This document shows positions 12,154 to 25,028 of a stretch of DNA of 64,000 nt, in pieces. The DNA is taken from the NCBI GenBank assembly GCA_033961575.1, contig CM066731.1:136951001-137015000 (forward strand), given 5' to 3'. The notes under the pieces were generated by a model. It ran no database searches, was not told where the DNA came from, and saw only the letters and a program-made list of their open reading frames with translations. The first letter of the stretch is position 1; each line of letters opens with the position of its first letter. Both the position numbers and the translations under genes were made by a program. This stretch comes from Aselliscus stoliczkanus (taxonomy: Eukaryota > Chordata > Mammalia > Chiroptera > Hipposideridae).

Positions 12154-12456
12154 GTTTCTTTTTAAATATTTTATTGGGGAATTGGGGGAGAGGAACAGCC
12201 AAGTTGTTCTTCAATCTTAGTTGTGGGGCAAAGGGCGGGGGGGTGCAGTCCACCATCGCATGCAGGAGTCGAACCGGCAACCTTGTTGTTCTGAGCATGT
12301 GCTCTCACCAGCTGAGCCATCCTGCCACCCCTTGGCAGCTCAGCAGCAGCTCAGCTTGGGCGCAGCCCACTAGCCCATGTGGGAATCAAACCGGTGATCT
12401 TGTTGCTCAGAGCTCATGCTCCCAACCAACTGAGCCACTCGGCTGGCCCAGGGTGA
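12154..12456 (-). mobile_element. dimeric tRNA-derived retroposon with AATAAA tail
   Basis: On the minus strand it begins GGCCAGCCGAGTGGCTCAG, has a first B-box-like GGTTTGATTCCC, a linker, a second head GGCTCAGCTGGTGAGAGC with a second B-box-like GGTTCGACTCC, and ends CCCCCAATTCCCCAATAAAA plus poly(A). The tail is the same as in the composites at 7521 and 37624. Flanking 10 bp repeats AATCATTTTT are at 12144-12153 and 12457-12466. The 101-codon open frame across it is not a gene. Confidence 0.85.
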
Positions 12457-12466
12457 AATCATTTTT

Positions 12467-15400
12467 AAGTGTTGACTAAAATAATATTGTTTTCTCAAAT
12501 ACAGAAAATATAGTTGAAAGAACAATAAGGAAAAATAAAAGGTAATCCTACATAGTAATTATAAAACAAAATTCTAGAATAGAACTTATATAGAGTAAAA
12601 ATAAATAGGTTTATTGAAGTCTTAAATAAATCTGATAAATGTTTGGGACATAATGGATTTTTCAGAAAGTAAGAAAAAAAACCTAACATTTGAGGAGAAA
12701 TTTACAAGCATTTAAGGCACTTTTATATGCATGTTCCTATTTAAGTTTTATAAAAAATCAGGAGTTAAAACTGTTCTGCATACATTGTGAACATTTTGAG
12801 GGCAATATTATAAAGGCATCCATCATCTTCTTCCACAAAAGCTCCTTTGAGATGCTGCCCAAAATGTAATGCTGTGATGTGTTTACCTTGTGGTATTTAT
12901 ATCCTTATGACTAAAGCTAATGAAGCTTTAAGCTTAACCACTTTTCTTGTGAGGCTTCTTTCCAAGTCTTAAGAGGAACCCAGGCAACAGGTTCCCATGG
13001 TTATATGTTTTTGTCAAATAGCAAAAGTAAGTTGTAATTTGTTGTGATTCCCTTTATTCTAAATATTTAATTTTGTACATACTCTGTATTGGTAACTTTA
13101 TGTTCTTTTTCTTAAATATGCAATACAGATCCCTCCTGCTTATGACCCATCATTACCAAGTTACAGTGTCCTGCTAACCACTGCAACGCCATTAATACCC
13201 CTCCTCTTTGTCCTTTAACCCTCCTTCTCCGCCAACACTCAGCCTTTGAGCCTCAGGTGTTGCTTTCTCTCTCCTCAGCCATCTTCCTCATTTCTGATGG
13301 CTGTCTTCTCAGAGAGAATGTCTTCCCAAGACACTGAATGTCAGTAAGGTTTTCAGTTATTCCCTTTCTCTCTAAATGTCTTCCCTGTACCATTTCTCCT
13401 CCTCCTCTTCAATATTGGAGTAGGCTCTTAACCATGGAGGACTCAACTTCTGCTTCGGAGCTCCCACAGGCTCCTCTCAGCTCTGGCCTCCCATTTCAGC
13501 CCCTTCCTTCTCCTGTTCCTCAGGACCTTTCTTGCTGCCTTTGAACACACTCAGCACTTTGAGCAGTTATGGTCTCATTTAGTGGTTTCTCTCTTCTAAA
13601 TTTCCATTCCTTCACCCAAAGGAAAAAATACACTAAATACTGAAAATGCCTTTTATCAAGAGCTCTTTTGGCATGAGTGACCCAAAAAGAAGAGAGGGGG
13701 GAAGATTTGTGGCAATTGCTCCTGGGCCAAACCTGGAGGCAGTACTTTCCCCCACTGTAGGAGATGGCAAAATAGACGCTGGAAAACACTAAAAAACACA
13801 TGCACCATAGTTTTTCCTTCCATGAAGTGTGGTTTAGTGCAGCTGGGGTTCTAAAGTCAGGCTGAGCCAGGCGAAAGGGGATGTGGGGATGTGCGTCAGT
13901 CTAGGTCTCCATTTATACACATGCATATAGCCGTTGAGCCCAGGTCAGAAGTGTTACTCAGGATTGATTTTAGGAGCTGAGCCATAAAATAAAGATTTGA
14001 ATGTGTCAGTTCTCCCCACTCAATATAGGAAAGGGAAAGGTTTCATTTTACAAAGATTTCAATAATGCAGGCTTAAGCTCAAAAAACTGTGGTACTTAGA
14101 AGTTTATCTAGAAGATATAATTAAGTAGACTTAGTCAAAATTATTTCAGTTAATCATATTTTCTTTTCTTTCTTTCTTTTTTTCCTGGATTAATTAATAC
14201 TAAATGGCGATTCTGGACAAAAATTTAAGTATGTTATAATGTGATGGTCTCTTAATTTTCCTCCCCCTCCAAAAACCCTTCTAACAGTTTAGATCAGATT
14301 TAAGTAAAGATTTCAATAAAGAAGCATTTAAGTGGGAATCATGGCAGTGTCAGCATTGTGGTTAGAAACACACAGAGTTTGCCAAGAAAAAAAGAAGGGA
14401 TTTGAACTTTGCCTTAGATTTCAGTCGAGGAATTTATTGTACAATACTTTAACACTACATGTTTGTTTAAACTACAAAAACCCACAATATTTATGGAACT
14501 CTGAGAAAGTCAACTTCTTCAATGATAAATATTCTTAGTACAGTACAACATTAACACTCTGCTAAAACTACAAATTTTCATACATTCAGAAGCAAATTAT
14601 GCTGATTTCCTGGGTACAAAAGATTTAGTAATTAAATTAAATAAAATTATGGGTAAACATGTGTCCTACATATTTTTCACACCTGTCATTCACTAGCTCC
14701 CCTTGTACTAATTTGAGTACCGGTGTATTGGGATTTCTCTCTGGGGACATAAAAACAACAGTTTGCAAATAATCAAATCCTGTGAATTTCTGACTGTTCT
14801 AACATTTAGGACATATAAACGTTTTCTGTTAAATATATATGCCTTGATTTTCTCTTACCTGGGATATCACCCTGGTCATTGACTCACTTTCAATAGTGCA
14901 TTGGTGCACACTCACTGAAAATGCTGAATCACAATGATAAGAGGTTCATGCAGTCTCCTGTTTAGGATTGCCTAATGAAGAAAGCTCAATAGCAGTTAGC
15001 TAAATAATGCCAACGTGGAATTTAGTCCATTACTAACATTGGCTAGCTTTCACTCCATTCTTGAGCTGAGTTCTATAAGACTACATTGCCTCAGGCATGA
15101 GGAAACAATTGGTCTCATGAAAATACAGGTCAGATTTCTTACAATATTAAACCAGGCCTTGCAGCATTAAAGAAGCCTGTAGGAAACAGCCAAGATACCC
15201 AAACTGAAGACAATAACAACATGATAACACTTTCCTAAAAGGGTTGGACTAGTTTCTTGGAGTCATCACAATAAAAATGGACTAACATTCAGCAGTCATC
15301 AATGCCACTTAGGGCAAAAACAGACCAAAAAATCATTGTAGCCCAAACATTTTGGAATACACAGCAGAAAAAGTTGGGCAGACCCCAGCTCCTTCACAGC

Positions 15401-15662
15401 ACAGTAGTCATCTTTCAAATCTCAGAGACATATCCCATCGCACTCATATTCAAATTAGTAAATATCTGTTCTAAAGCATTAAAAAACAATATATCCTTAT
15501 GGGTCTTTTTTGCTCACTGTATCTTGCTGTCCTTTTACTTCTATTACCTCTGTGTTTAACACATGGTTGAATTTTATGCATGAATAAACAAAGGATAGAA
15601 AGAAAGGTGAACAATTTGGTATGCAATATGACTGGATTTAATTCTTCAAAATGAAAATTCTT
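12467..15662. other. intergenic stretch, no gene seen
   Basis: No gene found. A pyrimidine-rich segment at 13130-13560 and scattered short frames lack recognisable homology. Confidence 0.55.
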
Positions 15663-15677
15663 AAGATACTTGAATTG

Positions 15678-15783
15678 AAGGTCAGCCGAGTGGCACGGTG
15701 GTTAAGCGCTGGCTTGGGAAGCCAGCGGCCCCAGTTCAGTCCCACATATGAGGGCCAGTGACACTGCCCTCAAAAAAAAAAAA
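15678..15783 (+). mobile_element. tRNA-derived SINE, short form (A-head)
   Basis: Head GGTCAGCCGAGTGGCACGG through ACTGCCCTC and A tail. Perfect 15 bp target-site duplication AAGATACTTGAATTG at 15663-15677 and 15784-15798. Confidence 0.93.
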
Positions 15784-15840
15784 AAGATACTTGAATTGGG
15801 ATAATTTCCCAGGGTGACCTATTTTTATGCACTAAAAAGA

Positions 15841-17070
15841 ACTTATTAATTCATTCATTCATTTATTCAACAAATATTTATTGACTATCTTTTGCACACT
15901 AGGCATTGGACTAGTTTCTGTGATTCAGTGATTAACAAAATGGACTTGGACACTGATCCTATAGAATTTACATTCTGGTGGGGGAAGACATTTTAAAAAG
16001 GAACTTGTAAAAGAGCACACAAATAATGATACAGTTATGATTGTGAATTAGGGTCAAAAGGGGAAGAGTTTGGAGAAATGGAAAGGTGAGAGCTGATCAT
16101 GAAGAACCTTGTAAGCCAGGTTAAGATTTTCTGTTTTATCCTAAGAGACACAGGAAACATATTAAGGTTTAAAGCAGGCATATAACATGATTAAAATTTA
16201 TTTTGAAAAGAACACTCTAATGATCTGTAAATAGAAAGGGTTGGAAGAGATGAGCAAAACAAGATGATGGCAGGAGTGGGTGAGAGTGAAGATCCATCCA
16301 GTTGGGAGGCTACTGCTGTAGTTCAGCCAAGAGATGAGGGCGGTTGAGCCAGAAGAGTGGGCAGTAGATACATGGAGAGGAGGACAGATTCAAGGTTCAT
16401 TTACAAAGTGTCATAGACATGCTTTAAAAAAAGAGAAGATAGTCAAGGATAACAGCAACATTTCTGTCATGAACAAATTGGGAGAATGGGGATGTGGAGA
16501 CTGAGAATACTAGAGGAAGAGTAGTAGGCTTGAGGGATAAGAAAGTGAGTTCAGATTCCGAAATGCTTAATTGAGATGCATGAGAAGAAAACAAGTAAAT
16601 GTTGTATGTATGAGTTTGTAACTCAGAAGGGAAATCCCTGTTAGAGAAACCAATCTCTAAGTCATTAATGTATACATAGTGGTTTTACATAAGCTGTGGG
16701 AGTGGATGAGATGTCATAGGAAAAGAATGTAGGGTAAAAAAGAAATAAAGGTTCAAGACTGGTCTTTGAAGATCTCCAATCACTAAGTAGAGGAGGAGGT
16801 GCTACCAGAGGAGAATGGAAGTGCTGGCCAGGTGGGTTAGAAAAAACACTAGGTGGTGTGTTATGCTAGGTTGTGTATTACAGAAGCCAAGGAAAGAGAG
16901 AATTTCAAATGGAGAGAGTACTTGCTCAGGGAAATAAAGTAAGGGCAAGACTGAAGCTGTATGTTGGATTTTGCATTGTGGCCACCACTGAGATCTTAGC
17001 AAGAACAGTTTCAGTGGAATGGTGGATTGGAGAGCTCAGCTGTGAAAGGGAAGTGAAGGCATGAGAAAAA
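15841..17070 (-). repeat. L2 copy, about 1.2 kb
   Basis: The left edge is the reversed L2 3' end (ATTCATTCATTCATTTATTC, AACAAATATTTATTGAC). It continues through text that on the minus strand corresponds to the L2 reverse-transcriptase region (for example CCTTGTAAGCCAGG, then AGGCTACTGCTGTAGTTCAG). All frames are disrupted. Confidence 0.7.
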
Positions 17071-17239
17071 TGTGTATAGATTACTCTTTCCAGAAACCTG
17101 GTCATAGGCAGAATTTTGAGGTTCTATCCCCAGTTATTTAGCCTGTATTTGTCCATATAAGAAATGGGGATGTGCATAGAACCATACTCAGAAAAAAACT
17201 TGAGAAATACAGGGGTGAAACCCTGCGTTTGGCATAATC

Positions 17240-17762
17240 CCATTCGGTTAAGTTTAAATAATATTTAGTGAGCACATGCTACATCCTTGTACACAAAGAT
17301 AAATAGGAGAAGATGCATTCCTGACAAAAGCTTATGATTTATGGCAGAGGCAAGATAAAAGACATAAATTTTTTTTAAATGCGTAAATTTGAAGATGGAA
17401 GTATGCATGATGTGCTGTGAGAGCAAGGAAGAGGAATATTTACCCCAACTGGGGAATTTGAGAAACTTTCTGGAAATGAAAACACATAAACTACACTATG
17501 AAGAAACAAACAGAAATTAGCCAGGTGGTGAGAGGAAGTAAAGACAGACAACAGATGGAACTCATGAACATAAAGACACAGAGATGTGGGACACAATTAA
17601 AATCCTGGGTATATCTGCTCATGATTTGCTCAGAGAATCTACAAACACATCAGCTGCTGGAATATAAAGTTGGAGTGTGAGAGTTAAGTCTGGAGACATA
17701 GACAGGCCAAGCTCATGGAGACTTTGTGGGCCATGTTAGGAAGATTTGACTTTATACTCTAC
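17240..17762 (-). repeat. L2 fragment
   Basis: A second L2 3' end starts at 17240 (ATATTTAGTGAGCACATGC) and reaches GACTTTGTGGGCCATG near 17725. It is a separate insertion because the 3' end motif appears again. Confidence 0.6.
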
Positions 17763-17764
17763 TA

Positions 17765-17930
17765 ACTGCCTGGGTTTAAATCTATAAGATCAACCATTTG
17801 TTAGTTCTGTGACTTTGAGCAAGTTACACAAACTCCCAGAGCCTCAAATTCCTCAGTGAGAGTTTTTATTTTCAGTTTCCTTGAGTGAGTGCTTAAATAA
17901 TATTACATCCTAATATGAAAATATTGTGAG
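17765..17930 (+). repeat. MIR element
   Basis: The MIR order is visible: CTGCCTGGGTTTAAATC, GTTCTGTGACTTTGAGCAAG, then CAGAGCCTCAAATTCCTC. Confidence 0.75.
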
Positions 17931-17964
17931 CTCTCAATTAAGGTTAAAACTTATAATCAGAGCA

Positions 17965-18090
17965 GAAAGCAACTTTAGACAACCTTATCCAATCTGCTTA
18001 TTGTATATGTAAGGAAACGGAGTCCCAAGGAGATCAATACCTTATCCAAATTCATGCCTTGAAGAAGCAGCAGAGCCTAGAGTAAAGCTA
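17965..18090 (-). repeat. MIR-like fragment
   Basis: Plus strand reads ATATGTAAGGAAACGGAGTC, resembling the reversed MIR or MIR3 core. Weak. Confidence 0.4.
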
Positions 18091-18394
18091 AGTTCTAGTA
18101 TCTGATACTATGACACTAATGAATATTCCTTTCTTCCAGGAGTTAAAGAAAAGGCTGAAGCAGCCAGAGACTGGAAAAGCAGGCAGAAGACAAGTTGTGA
18201 AATGCCAAAATGTCCATAGAAATGCCATTTTCTGTTGGTGGACCACAAACTGAAGGTTGAATATTAAGACAGGGACAAGTGGTAGGATGTGGCAGCTCCA
18301 GCTCCAGATATGTCTGCCCTCCTGGTGCAAATTACCATAAACTCATAGCGTGGCACATACTATATTGCAAGAGGCATTGGTTTTGACAAAAGCC

Positions 18395-18585
18395 AGGCCA
18401 GGTTGATATCCCTGTTCTGCCATTTACTAGTTGTGTGATTTGAGTCAATATTTTCTGTGTCTGTCTGTAAAATCTAAATATAATGCTTTACTGACTTATA
18501 AATTTCTAATAAGTTAATGTATATGGACATGCTTAACGTATTGCCTGATATACTGGAGGTACCTAAATGTTCATTTTCTTTATTC
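18395..18585 (+). repeat. MIR element
   Basis: CTGCCATTTACTAGTTGTGT, then TCTGTCTGTAAAATCTAAAT and a 3' part resembling TGCCTGATATACTGGAGGTA: the MIR core and 3' end. Confidence 0.75.
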
Positions 18586-19384
18586 CTTTTAACAAGAATA
18601 CAGTGCAAGCCACCACAGACATAGGCTGAGTATATTTAATAACATATACCCAGACATTTTATTCTCAAGACACCCTAGAGAATCTGGAAGTAGACAATAG
18701 ACTTATCTCTATTTTCCATATTTCATATTGAACTGCTAATTCCTGGAAAGCTAATGACAGACTGGTCAACAGCTCAGAGGCCAAAGATCAGAGTCTGATT
18801 TGACTTGGTGGAGCCTTTAGCTAACAAGAAAAGATGATGTGATGGGTTAGTGCAGCAGGCGTGGCATTGGTCATGGAAAAAAATAAATGCAATCAAAGGT
18901 AGGAAAATTGAAACAGGTGAAGTAGAGAAAGAAGCATTATAGTCTCAAACACAAAATATGCTCTGGCTGGGAAGCCATAAAGTGCTTTCTCTGTAATTAT
19001 TAACAGCTGTTGTCTAAAAATAATTTTGAGCTCATTCCAATAGAAATAGTAACAGAGGAAGAGTAAGCACTTTTCTTTGATTGCATGGCATTTAAAGAAG
19101 AAAGCATAGAGATTTGCTTGAAGTCACCACAGAGCTAGTTCTGTAAACTTTCACATGACTTCGTGCACTCTAGCTCCCTGATAAAGGAAGCAGAGAGTCT
19201 AACAGGACAAGCCAGAGGCAGGGGTGCATGAGGAATCTGAGCTGTTTCATTACTGCTTCTCTCCTTCCCTGAAATTTGCTAACTTCTCTATTTGGGGCAT
19301 TTGGTAACATATGTGTTTCCTGTTAAAACAGTCAGTCAAAACAAAGGCAGACTAAGCTCTCCATATGTGTTTAATGTTAAATAT
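18586..19384. other. intergenic stretch, no gene seen
   Basis: No recognisable gene or repeat. Confidence 0.5.
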
Positions 19385-19397
19385 CACAAATGTTTTT

Positions 19398-19519
19398 TTT
19401 TTATGTATTTATTTATTTCTTTTTTTTGAGGGCACTGTCACTGGCCCTCGTATGTGGGACCAAACTGGGGCCACTGGCTTCCCAAGCCAGCGCTTAAGCA
19501 TCACGCCACTCAGCTGGCC
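19398..19519 (-). mobile_element. tRNA-derived SINE, short form (A-head)
   Basis: Minus-strand copy: poly(T)-rich left edge, GAGGGCACTGTCACTGGCCC and the reversed head GCCACTCAGCTGGCCC at the right. Target-site duplication CACAAATGTTTTT, 13 bp, at 19385-19397 and 19520-19532. Confidence 0.9.
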
Positions 19520-20279
19520 CACAAATGTTTTTATTTGCCAAAGTCATACCACATACTACTGCTCTTCACATTTCCCATTGTATGGTCTTCTACACCCTGA
19601 CATCACAGGCAAAGTGAGGGCAAACATGAACCTCTCTGTAACCCCTTCTCCCATTTTTCTGTTTAGGAAAATCTGATAGGAAGAAATTGGGAAACACAGG
19701 TGAGTTCCATTCACTTTCCAACCATTCACTGAGTACCTGCAATGAGTCAGGTGTCCTGCTATATTACATACGAGTGAGGAAGTGGCGCAGAATGACTCAC
19801 GCTCCCCATAAGACTGCCTTCCCTTGTCCTCCACTCTTCCGTTGGCAGGAAAAAAGACAGAGCCCAGAGCTCCCTCTCAGGAGAGGCTCATAGTGTCTCT
19901 ACCACCATCTACACTCCATCCCTGTTTCCTTCAATCAGCACAAAAGGACCAGGTCCCTCAGGAGATCCCACAAACCTAAATCCTAATCTCCTTAAGTTGG
20001 GGACTTCAGCCCCCACCAGCATCTCCAACTCCTCAGACTCTTCTATTGTCCCCTCAAGAGCGCCCAGTCCATCATTATTAAAAGCCCCAATATCCTCAAA
20101 ATTTCCATGGACATTTCTGTCAGCTTTGTGTTCCATGTGAAAGCTGCCTCCCTCAAGGATCCCATTTTCCCTCCAGCTCCCAGGCGGTGACTGTTCTATT
20201 TGTCTGGGCCTGGAGGTGGGAAATGTGTTCTCCTTGCTCAGACTATACTAGTCATTACCTTCCTTATGGGGTCATCTGC

Positions 20280-22262
20280 TCACCTTCCCTCCCCTACCCC
20301 TTAATCTTCTTCTAACACCTTCACCCAGCACCACATCTGCCACCTGGCTAATGACCTAACTCCCTGTTCCAATGAGAAAACAGGAGCAATCAGAAGAGAA
20401 CTTAAACAAGTTCTTGGCTTCTACCTGCGTAATTACATCTGAACCACCTATTCTGTCTTTAATCTTATCATTATTAATGAACTGTGCTCTTATCTAAAGC
20501 TATTTAAGGACCCGCTCAAAGACTTTGCTCCAGCAGTCCTTCCATTTCTCTCCTAAAGCATTTATTCTGAGGGTATTTCCAGGCAGCCCATAACATGCTA
20601 TGGTTTTTCTCATCTTAAAACCTCCCTCTTCACCTTACTTCCCCAGGTAGCTATTTCCCTACCTTTCCATCCTCCTTTGCACAATATACTCATATACTGT
20701 GTTTCTCATTGCTGTCTTCCTTGAACCTATTCCAGTAAAGGATTTGCCCCCCAAGTATTCCAGGGTAACAGTCCTGTTCAAGACTACCAATGACTGCTAC
20801 AAGGCTAAATCCATTAGTCAGTTCATAGTCTTCATTTTATTTTACCTATCATCAATAATTGGCACAAGTAACCACTACTTTCTACCTGAAATATTTTTTT
20901 TTCACTTGACTTCCAGAACATCACACTGCCCTGATTTTTCTTCTACTTCACTGGACTGTTCTTACTATCTTCTGGTAATTCTTTCTCAACTTCCTCACTA
21001 AATGCTCAAGTCATCTTGGACCAATTATCTTCTCTAATTCACTTCCTTCTAGATGATCTCATCTAATCTTTTGAATTTAAATTGCATTTATATGTCAAAA
21101 ATGTATTCACATTTATATGTCTCAGGCTTAGGATAACCAATTCATCCCTGTTTGCCTGGGACTTTCTTGGTTTTAGCTCCAAAAGTCCCATGTCCCAGGA
21201 ACTTCCTGAGTCCCATGCAAACCAGGATGGTTGTCACCCTACACAGATTTCTCCACCAAATTCTAGATTCATAAATCCAACTACCTATTCTCTAACTCCA
21301 CTTGGGTATTTAATAGGCATCTTGAAGTTAACATGTCCAGACTGACCCCCAATCTTTCCCCTTAAATCTGTTTATTTCATGGACTTGCCCATCTCAGTAA
21401 AGAGTGATTCCATTCTTCTAGTTACTTATGCCATAAGCCTTAATGTAATCTTTAATATTCTCTTTATCCTGTAATACATATCTAATCTGTCAACATATTC
21501 TGCTGGCTTTCCTTCAAAAATATCCAGACTCTGACTACTTCCTCCACTTCTACTGTTATCACCTTAATCAAGCATCATCATATCTTGCCTGGATTAGTGC
21601 AGACAAGTTCCTAACTGACATCCCTGCTTTCAACCTCTCCGCCCCTCCATCCATACACAGAGTTTTTTCCCCTACAGTAGCCAGTGAAATCATTTGAAAA
21701 CATATGTCAGATCACATTCTTTGCTTAAATTTGCATAATTATTTCCCACCCCGAAAGCCAAAGCTCCTACACTGACCTTCTACATCCTACCTCACGTGAC
21801 TCCTCTTTCTGTCCTCATCTCCTGCTCTTCTCATTCCCATTTACTCTGCTCCAAACATACTGGCCTTCCTGTTGCTCTTTAAACATAGGGAACATACTTC
21901 TATCTCAGGGCTTTTGCTCTTACTCTTCCCTCTATCTGGAGCAGTCTTAACTTCAGGTATATGCAAGGTTCACCGTCTCATCTAGTTCGGATATTACTGC
22001 ATCAGCTCTTTCCTGACTATTTAAAATAGCATGTACCTATGCATACACAGGCACTTCCTGTTCTCCTCTGATATATTTTTTTCTCATAGTACTTATCACC
22101 AGTGCACATACCTTATTTGTTGATTTTATTATTGTCTATGTCCCCCATCACTAAATGAGGATCCTTAGGAGAGAACTGTGTTATTCACTATTATATCCTT
22201 AGCACTTAGAACAGAATCTGGCACATAATAATCAACAAGTATGTGTTATATAAACCAATGAA
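20280..22262 (+). repeat. long L2 copy, about 2 kb, with reverse-transcriptase remnants
   Basis: In plus orientation the text follows the L2 ORF2 order: a segment like TTGAACCTATTCCAGTAAAG, then AAATCCATTAGTCAGTTC (RT core), the decayed place of the YADD motif near 21071-21100, a C-terminal part (CTTGCCTGGATTAGTGCAGA) and the 3' end GAATCTGGCACATAATAATC. Frameshifts and stops interrupt all frames; the longest open pieces are about 100 codons. The 5' edge is uncertain and could extend to about 19830. Confidence 0.7.
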
Positions 22263-22721
22263 TCAATTATAAATTGAGATAAGAGCTCCAAAGGCAGGAA
22301 CAGAACATGTAACTATAAGACCAAGAAACAAGGAAATTATGTGTGTGCGAAATTGGTTATGATGAACCAAGAGTTGTGCAATGATCAACTACAGCTGAGG
22401 AATATTTTGAAATACAACGTAGGAAATAGGAAGGATATTGTAAGTTGAGAGTGAAATAAAACTTTATGAGGGTTTCTTTTTGTTCAAATGTTAGGAAACT
22501 AATAGAGCTGTACCTTTATTATCAATTTGATGCTGAGATAATTACCACACTAGGTAAATGTCTTACATACCTAGAAAAATAGGGCACATACAGAAATTTA
22601 CATCATAGAAAATACTGACTTAAAATGGAGACTATAGCTTATAATGGAATTTTACTGAAATCTGGCTTTTTTCTAAGAAAGTATGCATTGGGAAAAACCA
22701 AAGGTCAGGGACGAGAGAACA

Positions 22722-22930
22722 GCTTTAAGTCAGACAGACCTGGTTTGGAAATCTAGCTCTCCACTTGCACACTGGACTGCCATTAGCAAGCTTCATTATG
22801 TGTTCTCATTTTCACTTTCCTCATCCACCAAATGTGAAAATTAATGCCAATGTAATAAGGTTGTTGAATGTGTTAAGTGAGTTACCATATGCAAAGTGCT
22901 TTATACAAAGCTGTCTAATAATACACTCTA
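22722..22930 (+). repeat. MIR element
   Basis: CAGACAGACCTGGTTTGGAA, CACTTTCCTCATCCACCAAA and the following AAGGTTGTTGAATGTGTTAA follow the MIR consensus order. Confidence 0.7.
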
Positions 22931-24855
22931 CAAACGTCTTGCTATCCTTCATTTCTAGCACTTACCCTCACAAACCTATTCTTTGGACTCCACCATTCTT
23001 ACAGCCAAGAGAAGTCAATGAAATGATATCTATTTTTAAACACTTACCTTACAATGTGAAAATGCAAGTTATACAATAAGGTCCAGGTCTGTTTGAACAA
23101 AGATGCAGAAAGGAAAATCCATTTCTAATGATTCTGTGCGTAATCCATGACACTTAGTAGATGAAAAATGAGTCTCATTCTTTGATTGTAACTTGTTAGA
23201 AGTCACTTAATTTAAAATATATACATTAATCAATATAATACATGCACATGGTAACAAAGCAAATAGGACTTATGATGAAAACAAAAATGATATTCTTATC
23301 CTTCTCTTCTCACCCTCAATGTCACACACACCCCAGGGGTAAACTCTTTCAGGGGTTTCGTTTTCTGTTTTGGTGGTTGTCTTCTTAGGCCTAGATATGA
23401 TTTTATCTCTGTTTTGATTTATCTACTTTAGACAGTATCTAATGCATCCCATACATGAGAGCTTAAAATTCAGGTCACTGACTCATCTCTACTCTTCTCA
23501 ATGTATGTAATTAGCTATAGTTTTTTAATTAGTTATCTTTATATCTTTAAATAATACTATATTTAAACCTCTATTTCTTATTCCATCGGCTTTTGTAGTA
23601 TCTCCTGCAACTTTGTTTACTAGTGGCATAATATCATGTAACAGCCATGAAGATGGGGAGTTCTATCTGATTTTTTCCTTTCTCTGTGAATGAATGAATG
23701 ATTACACTAACGGTATCAGTGTATCAGCATCCTAAACCTTTCCATCTGCATGTCCATTTCTTCCTCCTATCAGCTACACTTTTACTTTTTCACATTATAA
23801 GGTTATTAATTTTACATATTGTCCTGAAAAGACAGCAAAGCCTGCTATATTTTGTCCATATGTGACTTAAGGCTAAATGTCTTTGCTTTCCCCCAACAAT
23901 GTTATTTTCAGAGAGGAGCCCCCTGGTGTTTTGCCTGGGTGTTAATGCCATCTTCTTACATGCTGGATTGGGGAAGTGGGGCTGAGGTATCCACTGATGG
24001 CAGCAGCTGCATCAGACCTCAAGCAAATCTCCTGAGTTCAATTCCAGTTCTTACTTGCTTGCTTTTGACTCTGAGGCTCGAGACTTTCTGGAATTCTGCA
24101 GAGCAAATCGGCTCTTGTCTCCTTGTAGCATCTTATCATCTGTGGATTTTCAATCTGTTCATTCGCCAAGCCATTCACATTCATTTTCAATCTCCCAGAA
24201 ATTTGTTAAAATTATTTGTTAGTTCATCCCAATTTCATTTTCTTTAATATTATTGGTTTATTTCTCTTTCTGCTCCTCTACTTTCATTTCAGATGTTAAA
24301 ATGAAAACTTGCACCTCATTTGCCATCTTAAACCAAAAATGTTAGAAGTGATTTTTATAATGTTTTATTTAGTTTGTATTATGTGAAAAGAATTATGGGA
24401 TACATGTGATTTGTTATAGACAACTTCTTTTTGCCTTTCCTGTTCTGCATCTGACTTCCCACATGAACCAGAACATTGTCAATATGTGATTATTAATTCA
24501 CTTAACTTTTCTTTTTTAAACTTAATTCTGAGATTTATGTTAACTCTTTAATGTATCTTTTACGCCACATTAAAATGTTTTTTGTACCAAAATGAACTTA
24601 AACATAAGAAAATACATTTTAAAAATAACACCCTTTTTCTTCCCCGCTCACACATACTGTGGATGAGCACGAATTCTACCTCAAAGAAAATGGAGAAGAG
24701 CGAGGAGGAAGGAGGGGTGAACAAGCAACTATGACCTGGCTTCCTTTTTATATGGCCACAGACCCAGCCAATATTTTCCAAATGGGGCTGAGTGTAAAGA
24801 ATTCTAGAGAGAAAATGTCCAAAGATTACCTATCCTTATCATACTTTCACTCAAA
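22931..24855. other. intergenic stretch, no gene seen
   Basis: An open frame of 131 codons at 23852-24247 shows no domain or family resemblance and no splice or Kozak support, so I treat it as chance. Confidence 0.5.
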
Positions 24856-24865
24856 GAGAAGCAAT

Positions 24866-25018
24866 ACTTTTTTTTTTTTTTTTTTAGCTGAGCCATCCTG
24901 CCACCTGTTGGCAGCTCAACGGCAACTCAGCTCGGGCTGGCCTCGAACAGCTGTTGCTCAGAGCTCAGCTCGCACTCTTGAGCGAGCTCTTAACCAACTG
25001 AGCCACTCGGCCGGCCCT
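24866..25018 (-). mobile_element. tRNA-derived SINE, B-head form
   Basis: Minus strand: GGGCCGGCCGAGTGGCTCAG at the start, then TTGGTTAAGAGCTCGC, an internal AACAGGTGGCAGGATGGCTC, and poly(A). Target-site duplication GAGAAGCAAT at 24856-24865 and 25019-25028. Confidence 0.9.
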
Positions 25019-25028
25019 GAGAAGCAAT

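Noticed and set aside
23852..24247. Open frame of 131 codons, the longest plus-strand frame
   Set aside because: No domain, signal, splice or conservation evidence; this length is expected by chance in 64 kb.
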